Shown here one piece after another: positions 1 through 7,949 of a stretch of 42,066 nt of DNA. Location of the stretch: contig DXWI01000019.1 in NCBI GenBank assembly GCA_019416935.1, forward strand, positions 442 to 42,507. The letters are read 5' to 3'. Made by a program: the position numbers and the translations under genes. Under the pieces are notes generated by a model. The model made no database searches and had not been told where the DNA came from. It saw nothing but the letters and a program-made list of their open reading frames with translations. Each line of letters opens with the position of its first letter. Position 1 is the first letter of the stretch. The stretch is from Clostridiales bacterium. Lineage in GTDB: Bacteria; Bacillota; Clostridia; Christensenellales; CAG-138.

Positions 1-371
1 CCCCGCACAGGGCATCACAGATGCACACAGAGGGCTTTTCATCCTCCGGCGGCTGTACCTCGGCCGCGCACTGCGCCGGATCCTCCGCGCAGACAGGGCA
101 CGCGCTGTTTCCCTCGTCCCCGCACAGGATGTCACAGATGCACACAGGGGTTTTTTCATCCTCCGGCGGCTGCGCCTTGGCCGCGCACTGCGCCGGATCT
201 TCCGCACAGACGGGGCACGCGCTGTTTCCCTCGTCCCCGCACAGGGCATCACAGATGCACACAGAGGGCTTTTCATCCTCCGGCGGCTGCGCCTCGGCCG
301 CACACTGCGCCGGATCCTCCGCGCAGACGGGGCACGCGCTGTTTCCCTCGTCCCCGCACAGGACATCACAG
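1..371. repeat. 117-bp tandem repeat encoding 39-residue Cys-rich modules
   Basis: Repeat units begin at 21, 138 and 255, each exactly 117 bp apart, and a fourth boundary falls at 372. A further partial copy occupies 1-20. The copies differ by only a few substitutions, for example Glu/Lys and Ser/Thr changes in the linker. The period is a multiple of three and the minus frame stays open, so the array is coding. The copy number beyond the left edge is unknown. Confidence 0.9.
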
Positions 372-538
372 ATGCACGATGTATCGTCAAATAGATCAGC
401 CGCAAATACATCCACCATATTCGTGCTGAACAGTACGGCGCACAGCGCCACATTTATGACACGCCGCCAACCGCCCCGCCGGTGGGTCTGGCCGCGCGCT
501 AAGCGTTTTCCACTGTCCATCTTTTTCCTTAGATACAT
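1..538 (-). CDS. Cys-rich tandem-repeat secreted/surface protein, N-terminal part (gene continues beyond the left edge)
   Basis: The minus strand is open from an ATG at 538 to the window edge, with no stop in about 179 codons. The product begins with a basic stretch, then a hydrophobic segment around VALCAVLFSTNMVDVFA with an AXA-like cleavage site (VFA/AD), which reads as a Sec signal peptide. After that come 39-residue repeats of the type CICD-x-LCGDEGNSACPVCAEDPAQC followed by a Pro/Glu/Asp linker. CxC...C...CPxC modules of this kind occur in large cell-wall or secreted proteins of gut Clostridia; that family assignment is from memory. Start 538 is preceded by AGAGG about 9 nt upstream. 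An in-frame ATG at 520 with AAGGA is the alternative. The C-terminal anchor and function cannot be seen. Confidence 0.72.
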   Translation of the reverse strand, partial: MYLRKKMDSGKRLARGQTHRRGGWRRVINVALCAVLFSTNMVDVFAADLFDDTSCICDVLCGDEGNSACPVCAEDPAQCAAEAQPPEDEKPSVCICDALCGDEGNSACPVCAEDPAQCAAKAQPPEDEKTPVCICDILCGDEGNSACPVCAEDPAQCAAEVQPPEDEKPSVCICDALCG

Positions 539-748
539 AAAAATTGCCTCTTCTTGTTTAATGTCATTTCCTGACCAATAACGTAGACTTTATCGGTTAC
601 TGTTTTTGCGTGCAGTTTGGATAAACTAAGAAAGCTTGTTCTCCTCCTTGCTATGCAAAACAGCGCCAAACAGCACACAAGTGTACATATAAACAGTATA
701 GCACGCCCGAATGGAAAAAACTACATTTTCCTGACCGCTTTTTTTGTA

Positions 749-1345
749 CTACTTTCCGTGAACCCATCTCAGGAAAGTGTCCTGTGCAATAGAAAGCTGC
801 TAGGCTGCCTCCCGTGAGGTGATTTTTTGGTCTTCCCAGTCCTCTTTAAGCTGCCAGAATCGTTCCGGCACATCTTTTCTTGGCCGCCCAAATTTTACGC
901 CGCGCAGTTTTGCCGCCGCAATCCCTTCTTTCTACCTCTGGTGAATATTCTCACGTTCTGTCTGCGCCACATAGGATAGAATCTGCAATACCAGATCGGC
1001 CACGAAAGTACCGGTCAAGTCATTGCCCGATTTTCTGGTGTCTAAAAGCGGCATATCCAACACCACCACATCAACCTGCTTTTCTTTGGTAATAATTCTC
1101 CATTGCAGCAGTATCTCCTCATAATTGCGGCCAAGCCGGTCAATGCTTAAAATATACAGCAAATCCCCGGCTTTTAACTTTTTTACCAGTTTCTTATAAT
1201 TGGGACGGTCAAAATCCTTGCCGGACTGCTTGTCCATGTAAATATTCTTTTCGGCAACACCGACTTCCCGCAAAGCAATCACCTGCCGATTCTCATTTTG
1301 TTCTTTGGTGGAAACGCGGATGTATCCGTAAGCCGTAGATTTGAT
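749..1345 (-). pseudogene. Small serine recombinase (resolvase/invertase family), two in-frame TAG codons and no normal start
   Basis: Read on the minus strand, one frame gives a nearly complete resolvase of about 198 codons. It has YGYIRVST with the nucleophilic Ser, the SIDRLGRNYEEI motif, VADLVLQILSYVAQTERENI, a KLRGVKFGRPRK hinge and a C-terminal HTH. TAG codons interrupt it at 932-934, where relatives usually have Gln (HQR-x-KEGIAAAKLRG), and at 800-802 inside the HTH. It ends at a third TAG at 749-751. The first 21 codons contain no ATG, GTG or TTG; an ATC at 1343-1345 sits where the start should be, after an AAAGGA. The longest intact piece is 932-1282. It follows the small HTH gene directly. 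Most likely an inactivated element recombinase. Confidence 0.85.
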
Positions 1346-1346
1346 A

Positions 1347-1577
1347 TTACTTCACATCCTTTCGCTTCTGCCACACAATGTCATACCCCAGTGCGTCCGC
1401 CAGCTCCACCGCCTCGCCGTAGCGGAGCGAGCCGCGCTTGAGCTTGCCGGAGAGATTTGGGACGCTACGGCTCCAGCCGTATTCGTCAGAAAGGTAGTCC
1501 ACCACTTCGGTCATGGTCATGCCGGTGCGGACGATGTAGGACTTGATCTCGTTGCGATAGGTTTCAGATTTTCTCAT
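1347..1577 (-). CDS. Small helix-turn-helix-like protein of a mobile element
   Basis: This is a 76-residue protein starting MRKSETYRNEIKSYIV. Its middle (TMTEVVDYLSDEYGWSRSVPNLSGKLKRGSLRYGEAVELADALGYDI) looks like a compact DNA-binding fold in the Cro/CI style. The ATG at 1577 has AGGAGG 11 nt upstream; an in-frame TTG at 1583 lies 5 nt after the same site and may be the true start. The broken resolvase begins immediately after its TAA, so the two were probably co-transcribed. A role in controlling the recombinase or element is inferred from position only. Confidence 0.6.
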   Translation of the reverse strand: MRKSETYRNEIKSYIVRTGMTMTEVVDYLSDEYGWSRSVPNLSGKLKRGSLRYGEAVELADALGYDIVWQKRKDVK

Positions 1578-1583
1578 ATTCAA

Positions 1584-2165
1584 ATGTTCCTCCTGTTTTT
1601 TCGATGCGCTCTATGGTAAAATAGGTTTGTCAGATCGTGACACCCGTTCGCCATAGGGCGCTGATTTTTGATACACGGCTTTCTGCTGGAAATGCCGCCA
1701 ATGATGTGCTGATCACAGGCAGCACCTTCCACTTTTGCCGCTTGACGTGTCTTTGCGTGAAACGGAGAAATGTCATTCTGAACGGCAAACGCCGTTCGCT
1801 GTTGGATAGCACTCTGTTCCATGCAGATAACCGCACAGAGCAGAAAACCATTTCGCCGTTTTCACTTGCTTTGATTTTTACATTCGATTTTGCCGCTCTT
1901 TCCGAACGTCGTTCCTGCCCGGAGGATCGCTCCCGGCGTTTCGTTCTCCTTGGTGCGCTGGATGCGGCACTTCGCCGGAGGACATATCCCGTTCGGACGG
2001 TCATGCAATTTTCAAGGTTCAGGTGCGATTACAAGACCATTTTAGCGAAAAATATAGCCCTCTCCCGTATATCCAAGAGATAGGAAAACGCACCGAAAAA
2101 CGCAGATTTCCACGCTTATGGACAAGACCGGAAAGGGGCAGAAATTTGAGGGGGAGGACACCGCT
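1584..2165. other. Gap without a convincing gene, between two divergent element regulators
   Basis: This 582-bp stretch separates the minus-strand HTH gene from the plus-strand Cro/CI regulator. Both strands carry overlapping open frames of 80-148 codons (minus 1580-1822 and 1630-2004, plus 1637-2083). None has a recognisable domain, and I see no good ribosome binding site before them. It may hold divergent promoters and operators of the element, or a decayed gene. I could not pick out a confident promoter. Confidence 0.4.
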
Positions 2166-3013
2166 ATGCAACCAAAACTCACCATTCAGGAACGGCTCAA
2201 AGACCTGCGCGTGGAGCGCGGTCTGACGCTGGAACAGCTATCCGCAGAAACAGGCATCTCCAAGTCTGCGCTGGGAAAGTATGAAGCCGATGATTTCAAA
2301 GACATCAGCCCATTCAGCATAACGGAACTGGCGAAGTTCTACGGGGTGTCCACCGATTATCTATTGGGCTGACAGAACAAAAAAATCACCCAAACACAGA
2401 GCTGGATGCCCTGCATTTGTGTGATGATGCAATCGAAATATTAAAGACAGGCAAGTTCAACCACCGGCTGCTGTCGGAGCTGATCTGCCACAAGGATTTT
2501 CAGCGGTTTATGCTGGATGCAGAGATTTACGTTGACCGGATCGCGGATATGCGGATCAAGGACATGAACGCCGTGCTGGAAGCAGTGCGACAGATGGCAT
2601 TGATGAAAAACGGCGGCGATGAAAATGACCTGCACCTGCGGACACTGGAAGTCGCGCAGATCCGGGAAGATGAATATTTCGGAAACCTGATTGCGGATGA
2701 TCTGAAAGGCATTCTCCGCGACATCCAGAGTGAACACCGCCCCGACACCATGACTGCGGATGAAACCTCCCTCGCTGCAACCGTGCAGGAGCAGCTACAG
2801 GAGGCGATGGACTTTGAGGGCAGCTCCGAAGAAAAACAAGTCCGGTCGTTCCTTGCCACGTTCGGTATTGATTATGACAAACTCTCCAAAGAGCAGTTTG
2901 TCACGCTGATTGAAATACTCAAGCTGTCCAAGTACATGAAAAGCCCCATCAGCCAGCGAGGGAAAGCAAGATCGCAGATGGCACATGGGAAAGGGAAAAG
3001 AAAACGAAAATAA
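2166..3013 (+). pseudogene. Cro/CI-type (XRE) element regulator, split by a one-base deletion
   Basis: The gene starts at ATG 2166, 8 nt after GGAGG. The first 68 codons encode an N-terminal XRE helix-turn-helix (IQERLKDLRVERGLTLEQLSAETGISKSALGKYEADDF...FYGVSTDYLLG) and stop at TGA 2370-2372. The -1 frame continues the same protein from about 2369 (LTEQKNHPNTELDALHLCDDAIEIL...) to 3013, ending in a Lys/Arg-rich tail (SPISQRGKARSQMAHGKGKRKRK). One missing base near 2366-2368 would restore an approximately 282-residue regulator of a type seen in clostridial integrative elements. No heptameric slippery site precedes the stop, so programmed frameshifting is unlikely. The second half alone (ATG-like start 2417) lacks the HTH. 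Confidence 0.85.
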
Positions 3014-3014
3014 G

Positions 3015-3059
3015 AAAAAGCCGCGATATCCAGTAAAAACCTGAATATCGCGGCTTTTT
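3015..3059 (+). terminator. Strong intrinsic terminator after the split regulator
   Basis: A perfect 15-bp inverted repeat (AAAAAGCCGCGATAT at 3015-3029 and its complement at 3045-3059) encloses a 15-nt loop and ends in five T residues. It lies 2 bp beyond the regulator stop. Because it is A-rich on one side and T-rich on the other, it can also work on the minus strand. Confidence 0.9.
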
Positions 3060-3211
3060 GTTGTCCAACCCTGCCTGACAGATGCTCATTTCGTAATTTC
3101 AGTCTAAACCTGTTTTACGAACACCCGTCTAAAAGGCGGGCGCTATTCCTTCCTACCTGCGTTGTTTTGTGTTCCCTTGCCAGCCGTTTGGCATGAACAA
3201 GCGGCGCACAA

Positions 3212-4009
3212 TCAAAGAACATAATTCTCGATAAAGTATGCAACGCCATCCTCCTGGCAGGACGGCACGATGATATCCGCCTCATCGAGCACATTTTTCG
3301 TTCCGTTAGCAACGCATACGCCGCAGCCGGCCCAACGGATCATGCTTAAATCGAGTGTACTGTCACCGATTGCCGCGACAGATTCCTGTGGAACGCGCAT
3401 GATCCCGGCCAGTTTTTCAAGCGCAGCTGCCTTTGAAACCCCACAGCCGTTGATCTCAATGAAGCCCGGCTGCGAAATTGTCACATCCGCGCGTCCAGCA
3501 AGCGCGACCTGAAATTCCTGTTGCAGCTTCAATGCCTGCTCCGGTTCGGCGTAAGCCAGCACCTTCGGCACATTGTCATAACGCTTTTCTCGCAGCGCCG
3601 GATCGATTCGATACGGAAGATTTGTCCGCTCATGATAAAACGTAAAGAACGGACAATCCTTCTCAGCAATGACGGTATCGCCATCAAAAATCTGCACATG
3701 AATGCCGTAATCGTGAGCCAATTCCAGAGCATCTCTTACCAAATCCGGTGAAAGTGCCGCCACCGAAATGGGCTCTCCATCCGGAGAATGCACCAGCATC
3801 GCGCCGCCGTATTGAATGGTCGGCCCCTCTATTTCCAGCTGTGACCATATCTTTTTGCTGGAAAGAAACCCGCGCCCGGTCGCTATGGTTACAAACACGC
3901 CCTTTTTCTGTGCGGCGCGAATCGCGGCAAGATTGCGCGGGCTGATCACATCCTTTTGATGCGTCAGCGTCTGATCAATATCCAACGCTATGAGTTCAAT
4001 GCTCTGCAT
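3212..4009 (-). CDS. Cof-type HAD-superfamily phosphatase
   Basis: A 265-residue cytosolic haloacid-dehalogenase-like hydrolase of the Cof/IIB type; such enzymes remove phosphate from sugar phosphates, pyridoxal phosphate and similar metabolites. Motif I is IALDIDQTLTH (two Asp, nucleophile and acid/base). Motif II Thr lies in TIATGR, and motif IV is AAIGDSTLDLSM, where the usual Asn of GDSxND is replaced by Leu. The IIB cap lies between. Start ATG 4009 (MQSIELIALDID) is 9 nt after GAGGGGG; a longer TTG start at 4027 would overlap the proA stop. It follows proA by 14 bp, so it is probably the second gene of that transcript. Substrate unknown. Confidence 0.88.
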   Translation of the reverse strand: MQSIELIALDIDQTLTHQKDVISPRNLAAIRAAQKKGVFVTIATGRGFLSSKKIWSQLEIEGPTIQYGGAMLVHSPDGEPISVAALSPDLVRDALELAHDYGIHVQIFDGDTVIAEKDCPFFTFYHERTNLPYRIDPALREKRYDNVPKVLAYAEPEQALKLQQEFQVALAGRADVTISQPGFIEINGCGVSKAAALEKLAGIMRVPQESVAAIGDSTLDLSMIRWAGCGVCVANGTKNVLDEADIIVPSCQEDGVAYFIENYVL

Positions 4010-4023
4010 CCTCCCGTACCCCC

Positions 4024-5265
4024 TCAACGAACCTGTCCATTCCCTCGGACAACATATTTCGCACTGGTCAATTCATGCAGCCCCATAGGCCCGCGTGCGT
4101 GCAGCTTTTGTGTACTGATTCCGATTTCGGCGCCAAAACCAAACTCTTCGCCATCCGTAAACCGGGTCGATGCGTTTACATAGACGGCCGCTGCATCAAC
4201 AGCGTTCAAAAAACGCTCCGCTGTGGGCAAATGATCGGTAATGATCGCCTCGCTGTGGCGCGTACCATATCGGTGAATATGCTCAATCGCCTCATCCATA
4301 TTGGAAACGACCTTTGCTGCAATAATATAGCCGCCGTATTCGGCTGCCCAATCCGCTTCGGCTGCCGGAATCGCCGTTGGAAGAATCGCGCAGGTCTTTT
4401 CGCAGCCACGGATCTCCGTATGATAAGCCGAAAGCGCCTCCGCAATCTTCGGCAAAGCTTCAACCGCAACGCTTTGATGAACAAGCATGGTTTCGCATGC
4501 GTTGCAAACCGCCGGCCGCGAGCACTTGGCATTGGCCACAATCCGGGCCGCCATATCGAGATCTGCGGATTGGTCCACATAGACATGGCAAACGCCCGCC
4601 CCGGTCTCAATCACCGGCACGGTTGCATGTTCGACCACGGAACGAATGAGCCCGGCGCCGCCGCGTGGAATCAACACATCGATCAGCCCGTTCAAGCACA
4701 TCAGTTCCGTTGCGGTTTCGCGCGAGGTATCCTCCACGAGCTGAATCGCGCCTTCCGGAACCCCCGCACGGTATGCCGCGGCGGAAAGACAATTCGCAAC
4801 GGCCGCATTTGTGTGTATCGCCTCAGAACCACCCCGCAAAACACAGGCGTTGGACGATTTCAGGCATAGGCCTATCGCGTCTGCCGTCACATTTGGCCGC
4901 GCTTCATAGATGATGCCGATGACCCCCAGCGGAACCCGCCGTTTCTCAATGGATAGTCCATTCGGCCGTTTTACAACGGAATCGGCGCCGCCGACAGGGT
5001 CCGGCAGAGAAGCCACCTTGCGCAGCCCCTCCGCCATTCCGATGATGCGGCTTTCGTTCAGCGCCAACCGATCCAACAACGACTCGGTTCTACCGGCTGC
5101 GCGCGCCGAATCCATATCCTTTGCATTTGCTGAAAGAATTGCGGGCGTTTCCGCCAACAGCGCATCCGCCATCATCAGCAGCGCTTTATTCTTTGTTTGT
5201 GTATCGGTGAGCAACAATTGATAGGAAGCCTGTTTGGCGAATTGTGCCTGCTGCCGCAAAGTCAT
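4024..5265 (-). CDS. proA: Gamma-glutamyl phosphate reductase (glutamate-5-semialdehyde dehydrogenase)
   Basis: A 413-residue enzyme reducing gamma-glutamyl phosphate to glutamate-5-semialdehyde with NADPH, the second step of proline synthesis from glutamate. It has aldehyde-dehydrogenase-type features: EARPNVTADAIGLCLKSSNACVLRGGSEA, the Asp/Glu-rich cofactor region, and the catalytic-Cys motif RPAVCNACETMLVH. The C-terminus reads RFTDGEEFGFGAEIGISTQKLHARGPMGLHELTSAKYVVRGNGQVR, the family signature. Start ATG 5265 has GAGGGG 10 nt upstream; an upstream in-frame TTG at 5283 is less likely. No proB neighbour is present. A sigma-A-like promoter lies just upstream and the HAD gene downstream. Confidence 0.97.
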   Translation of the reverse strand: MTLRQQAQFAKQASYQLLLTDTQTKNKALLMMADALLAETPAILSANAKDMDSARAAGRTESLLDRLALNESRIIGMAEGLRKVASLPDPVGGADSVVKRPNGLSIEKRRVPLGVIGIIYEARPNVTADAIGLCLKSSNACVLRGGSEAIHTNAAVANCLSAAAYRAGVPEGAIQLVEDTSRETATELMCLNGLIDVLIPRGGAGLIRSVVEHATVPVIETGAGVCHVYVDQSADLDMAARIVANAKCSRPAVCNACETMLVHQSVAVEALPKIAEALSAYHTEIRGCEKTCAILPTAIPAAEADWAAEYGGYIIAAKVVSNMDEAIEHIHRYGTRHSEAIITDHLPTAERFLNAVDAAAVYVNASTRFTDGEEFGFGAEIGISTQKLHARGPMGLHELTSAKYVVRGNGQVR

Positions 5266-5295
5266 AAACGTTCTGCCCCTCAAAAATTTGCTTTC

Positions 5296-5324
5296 AGTAT
5301 ACTACAAACTTTTGAACGAGGCAA
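5296..5324 (-). promoter_or_regulatory. Sigma-A-type promoter of proA
   Basis: On the minus strand, TTGCCT (5319-5324), a 17-bp spacer and TATACT (5296-5301) lie about 30 bp before the proA start, in the 75-bp gap after the BofC-like gene. Confidence 0.7.
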
Positions 5325-5340
5325 GCGAAGGATGGCTCTA

Positions 5341-5907
5341 TCAGCTCTCCAAATTCTCTAAATATCGATTGATCTCATCCAGCGAAGAGAATGCCTCTCC
5401 CTGCTGTAACTGCTCCGCTGTCTCGGCATCCAGGCCATCCAGCGCATCGGGAATTTCCAAAACACAAACGTTTTCCAGCGTCTCCGCCTGCATGCGCATC
5501 ACCTTCAGCATACCTTCCTCGGCGGACAGCAAAACAAAGTGCTCCGGGCAGTATCCCTCAAATCGTTCGACAATGTGAACGAGGTCGGAAGAAAAGCTGG
5601 TAATAATCGCTTTGGGATAACGGTCCGCTAGCTCTGTTTTTGTAAGTCCGGTAAACCCCGATGCGTTTTCAAGCGTGGATATCACGGTATGTCCGCACTG
5701 CAAAAAACAGGTTTCACGTTCCACTCTCGTAGTCGGCAGGATGGATACCACGCCAATTCGATCAACCGGTGCGGCTTCGGCTTGGTTTTGCAGGCGCTGC
5801 CCCGGTGCTTCAGACGGCTGAAGCACATAGCCGAGCAGCAACCCAGCGACCAGGGCCAGCACCGTACAGATTAAAATTCGTCGATTCTCTCTCAAATAAT
5901 GAAGCAT
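5341..5907 (-). CDS. Membrane-anchored extracytoplasmic protein, BofC-like
   Basis: A 188-residue protein with one N-terminal membrane segment (RILICTVLALVAGLLLGYVLQ) and an extracytoplasmic remainder. The pattern FTGLTKTELADRYPKAIITSF...VERFEGYCPEHFVLLSAEEGMLKVMR resembles the forespore protein BofC, which acts on SpoIVB signalling in Bacillus, and its uncharacterised clostridial relatives. This assignment rests on pattern memory. Start ATG 5907 has GGAGGG 7 nt upstream; an ORF extension to 5949 lacks support. It is divergent from the large membrane protein gene. The C-terminus is Glu/Gln-rich. A sporulation role is plausible but not shown. Confidence 0.6.
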   Translation of the reverse strand: MLHYLRENRRILICTVLALVAGLLLGYVLQPSEAPGQRLQNQAEAAPVDRIGVVSILPTTRVERETCFLQCGHTVISTLENASGFTGLTKTELADRYPKAIITSFSSDLVHIVERFEGYCPEHFVLLSAEEGMLKVMRMQAETLENVCVLEIPDALDGLDAETAEQLQQGEAFSSLDEINRYLENLES

Positions 5908-5974
5908 TCCAGTCCCTCCATACCGGAATTTTCCCCCAAAAAGCAGCATTCCATACCGAACGACGCCCCGATGC

Positions 5975-6003
5975 TTTTCATTTTGTGCAGCGTCTGCTAT
6001 ACT
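5975..6003 (+). promoter_or_regulatory. Sigma-A-type promoter before the large membrane protein
   Basis: TTTTCA (5975-5980), a 17-bp spacer and TATACT (5998-6003). The expected transcript start near 6010 falls just before an ATG at 6015, so translation probably begins at the TTG at 6039, which has a ribosome binding site. Confidence 0.55.
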
Positions 6004-6038
6004 GGTCGTATGTTATGAGAATGTCGGAGGGTTTTGAT

Positions 6039-7949
6039 TTGATTTTTGATCTGCTTTCCGTTGCGTATTTGGCAGCATTCCTTGCTGCGGGTATCTCCGT
6101 GAGCAGGTTGTTGTTTTCAGGCGAGCGCCCCATTGTTCGCATCTGGTTCGGATTTGCCTTTGGTCTGGTCATGCTTCTATGGCTTCCCGCACTATGGGCG
6201 TTTATTCTGGAGTTCACCCTGACCGTGCAGTTGCTTGCACTTTGCACCGCAATCGGAATCGGCGTCTGTTGCTATACAATTTCCAAAACGCGTACCAGCC
6301 GGAAATCCCGTTGGCTGGAGGAGTCGCCCCTTCTCTTCACCCTGCTTCCGCTGTTTGTGATCGGCGTTGTCCTACTGTCCAATCATACCATCGTAAACCG
6401 GCAGGGCGCTCTCTGGGTAGGGCAATCCACATTTGGCGATCTTGCAATGCATCTGGGTTTTATCACCAGCATCGCCGAGCAGGGTACGTTCCCGCCCATG
6501 TACTCCATCTGCCCCGATACGGCCGTTGGATATCCGTTCCTTTCCGACAGCATCAGCTCCACTTTCTATTTGCTCGGCGCAGACCTCCGTTTTGCCACGC
6601 TGCTTCCAGCCATGGTCGCTTACGGGATGGTTTTGCTTGGCGTATATCTGTTTTTTGAGCGTTGGCTGTCTGAAAAGGGCCAAGCCTGCTTTGCAACGCT
6701 TCTCTTCTTTGTCGGGGGAGGGTTTGGCTTTGCGTATTTTCTGGATCTTGCGCAATTTCAGCCGGATCGTCTATCCAGCCTGTTTACCGCTTTCTATGAA
6801 ACGCCGACCAACGACCCCTCCTACGGGCTGCGCTGGGTCAATCCCATTGCGGATATGCTCATTCCTCAGCGGGCAACGCTCTTTGGCTGGGCGCTGCTGT
6901 TCCCCTGTCTCTATCTCCTCTATCGCGGCGCTTTTGAGAAGGACTGCCGTTCCTTCCTTCCGCTCGGTATCCTTGCAGGCGCGCTTCCGCTGGTACATAC
7001 GCATTCTTTTCTAACGCTTGGCCTGATCAGTGCCTTCTATTTTGTACGGAGTATTTTGAAACAAGAAGGAAAAGCACAGCTGCTCGGCTACCTGAAGTAT
7101 GCCGGTTTGGTTGCGCTGCTCGCCGGTCCGCAGCTCATCCTGTTTACCTTCCGGCAGTCCGGCAGCTTTTTGCGGCTAAATTGGAATTGGGATAATGTCA
7201 GCGATTCCTTCCTGTGGTTTTATATTAAGAATTGGGGGCTCCTGTTCCTGCTGCTTCCCATCGCATATTTGGACGCCGATCCGCGCGACCGTGCCGTCTA
7301 CAACGGGGTATGGCTCCCCTGGCTTTTGGTTGAAACCATTCAGTTTCAGCCCAACCCCTATGACAACAACAAGATTTTGTTTATCTGCTTCGCATTCACC
7401 TGTGCGCTGGTCGCAAGGTGGCTGATAAAAACCTACCGGCGGCTTTCCGTTCCTCTGAAAAACAGCGGATTCTCTTTGGCCGGTACGCGTATGCTCGCAG
7501 TGATGGTCTGCATCGCGCTGTTCCTGTCCGGCTCATTGACATTGATGCGGGAAGCAAATTCCGAATACCAGCTCATCGGCAGCGATGAAGTTGAGGCCTC
7601 GGTCTTTATTCGGGATTATACGAAGGCTGATTCGACATTTTTAACCCACAATAACCATAACAATGCGGTTGCAGCTTTGACCGGACGCAATATTGTTTGT
7701 GGCTCTGGCTCCTTCCTCCACTATCATGGAGTGGACTACGCAGCGCGCGAAAAAGCGCTGTCAGAGCTGTTTGAGAATCCAGAAATCAGTCTGAAAGCGC
7801 TTCAGAAAACATATTCCATCGATTATGTGTATATGGGACCGTATGAGCGCGGCAGCTACGCCTGTGATATCGCCTATTTCGACGCGCATTTTAAGGTCGT
7901 CTTTGAAAACAGCAGCGTCACCATCTATGATCTCAATCAAGCCCCATGA
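6039..7949 (+). CDS. Large multi-pass membrane protein, possible GT-C-type glycosyltransferase
   Basis: A 636-residue protein with many hydrophobic helices: FDLLSVAYLAAFLAAGIS, FGFAFGLVMLLWLPALWAFILEF, LLFTLLPLFVIGVVLLS, and others through LAVMVCIALFLSGSLTL. A non-membrane C-terminal domain of about 120 residues follows (VEASVFIRDYTKADSTFLTHNNHNNAVAALTGRNIVCG...DYVYMGPYER). This layout fits polytopic lipid-sugar-dependent GT-C glycosyltransferases or the related 6-pyruvoyl-tetrahydropterin-synthase-related membrane family. I see no unambiguous catalytic motif. The start is taken as TTG 6039, 8 nt after GGAGG. ATG 6015 lacks a site and would lie almost at the transcript start. The 3' end overlaps the convergent DUF2461 gene by 17 bp. 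Confidence 0.7.
   Translation: MIFDLLSVAYLAAFLAAGISVSRLLFSGERPIVRIWFGFAFGLVMLLWLPALWAFILEFTLTVQLLALCTAIGIGVCCYTISKTRTSRKSRWLEESPLLFTLLPLFVIGVVLLSNHTIVNRQGALWVGQSTFGDLAMHLGFITSIAEQGTFPPMYSICPDTAVGYPFLSDSISSTFYLLGADLRFATLLPAMVAYGMVLLGVYLFFERWLSEKGQACFATLLFFVGGGFGFAYFLDLAQFQPDRLSSLFTAFYETPTNDPSYGLRWVNPIADMLIPQRATLFGWALLFPCLYLLYRGAFEKDCRSFLPLGILAGALPLVHTHSFLTLGLISAFYFVRSILKQEGKAQLLGYLKYAGLVALLAGPQLILFTFRQSGSFLRLNWNWDNVSDSFLWFYIKNWGLLFLLLPIAYLDADPRDRAVYNGVWLPWLLVETIQFQPNPYDNNKILFICFAFTCALVARWLIKTYRRLSVPLKNSGFSLAGTRMLAVMVCIALFLSGSLTLMREANSEYQLIGSDEVEASVFIRDYTKADSTFLTHNNHNNAVAALTGRNIVCGSGSFLHYHGVDYAAREKALSELFENPEISLKALQKTYSIDYVYMGPYERGSYACDIAYFDAHFKVVFENSSVTIYDLNQAP

Noticed and set aside
1..371. 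CRISPR-like array
   Set aside because: Repeats are 117 bp with no distinct spacers and are in frame within a protein.
21..581. Plus-strand open frame of 186 codons over the 117-bp repeats
   Set aside because: The minus frame has a signal peptide, regular Cys modules and a ribosome binding site; the plus frame is its antisense shadow.
2370..2372. TGA as selenocysteine codon in the regulator
   Set aside because: The in-frame sequence after the TGA does not continue the protein; the -1 frame does.
2361..2420. Programmed -1 frameshift in the XRE regulator
   Set aside because: No heptameric slippery sequence occurs before the TGA; the A-run lies after it. Deletion or sequencing error is simpler.
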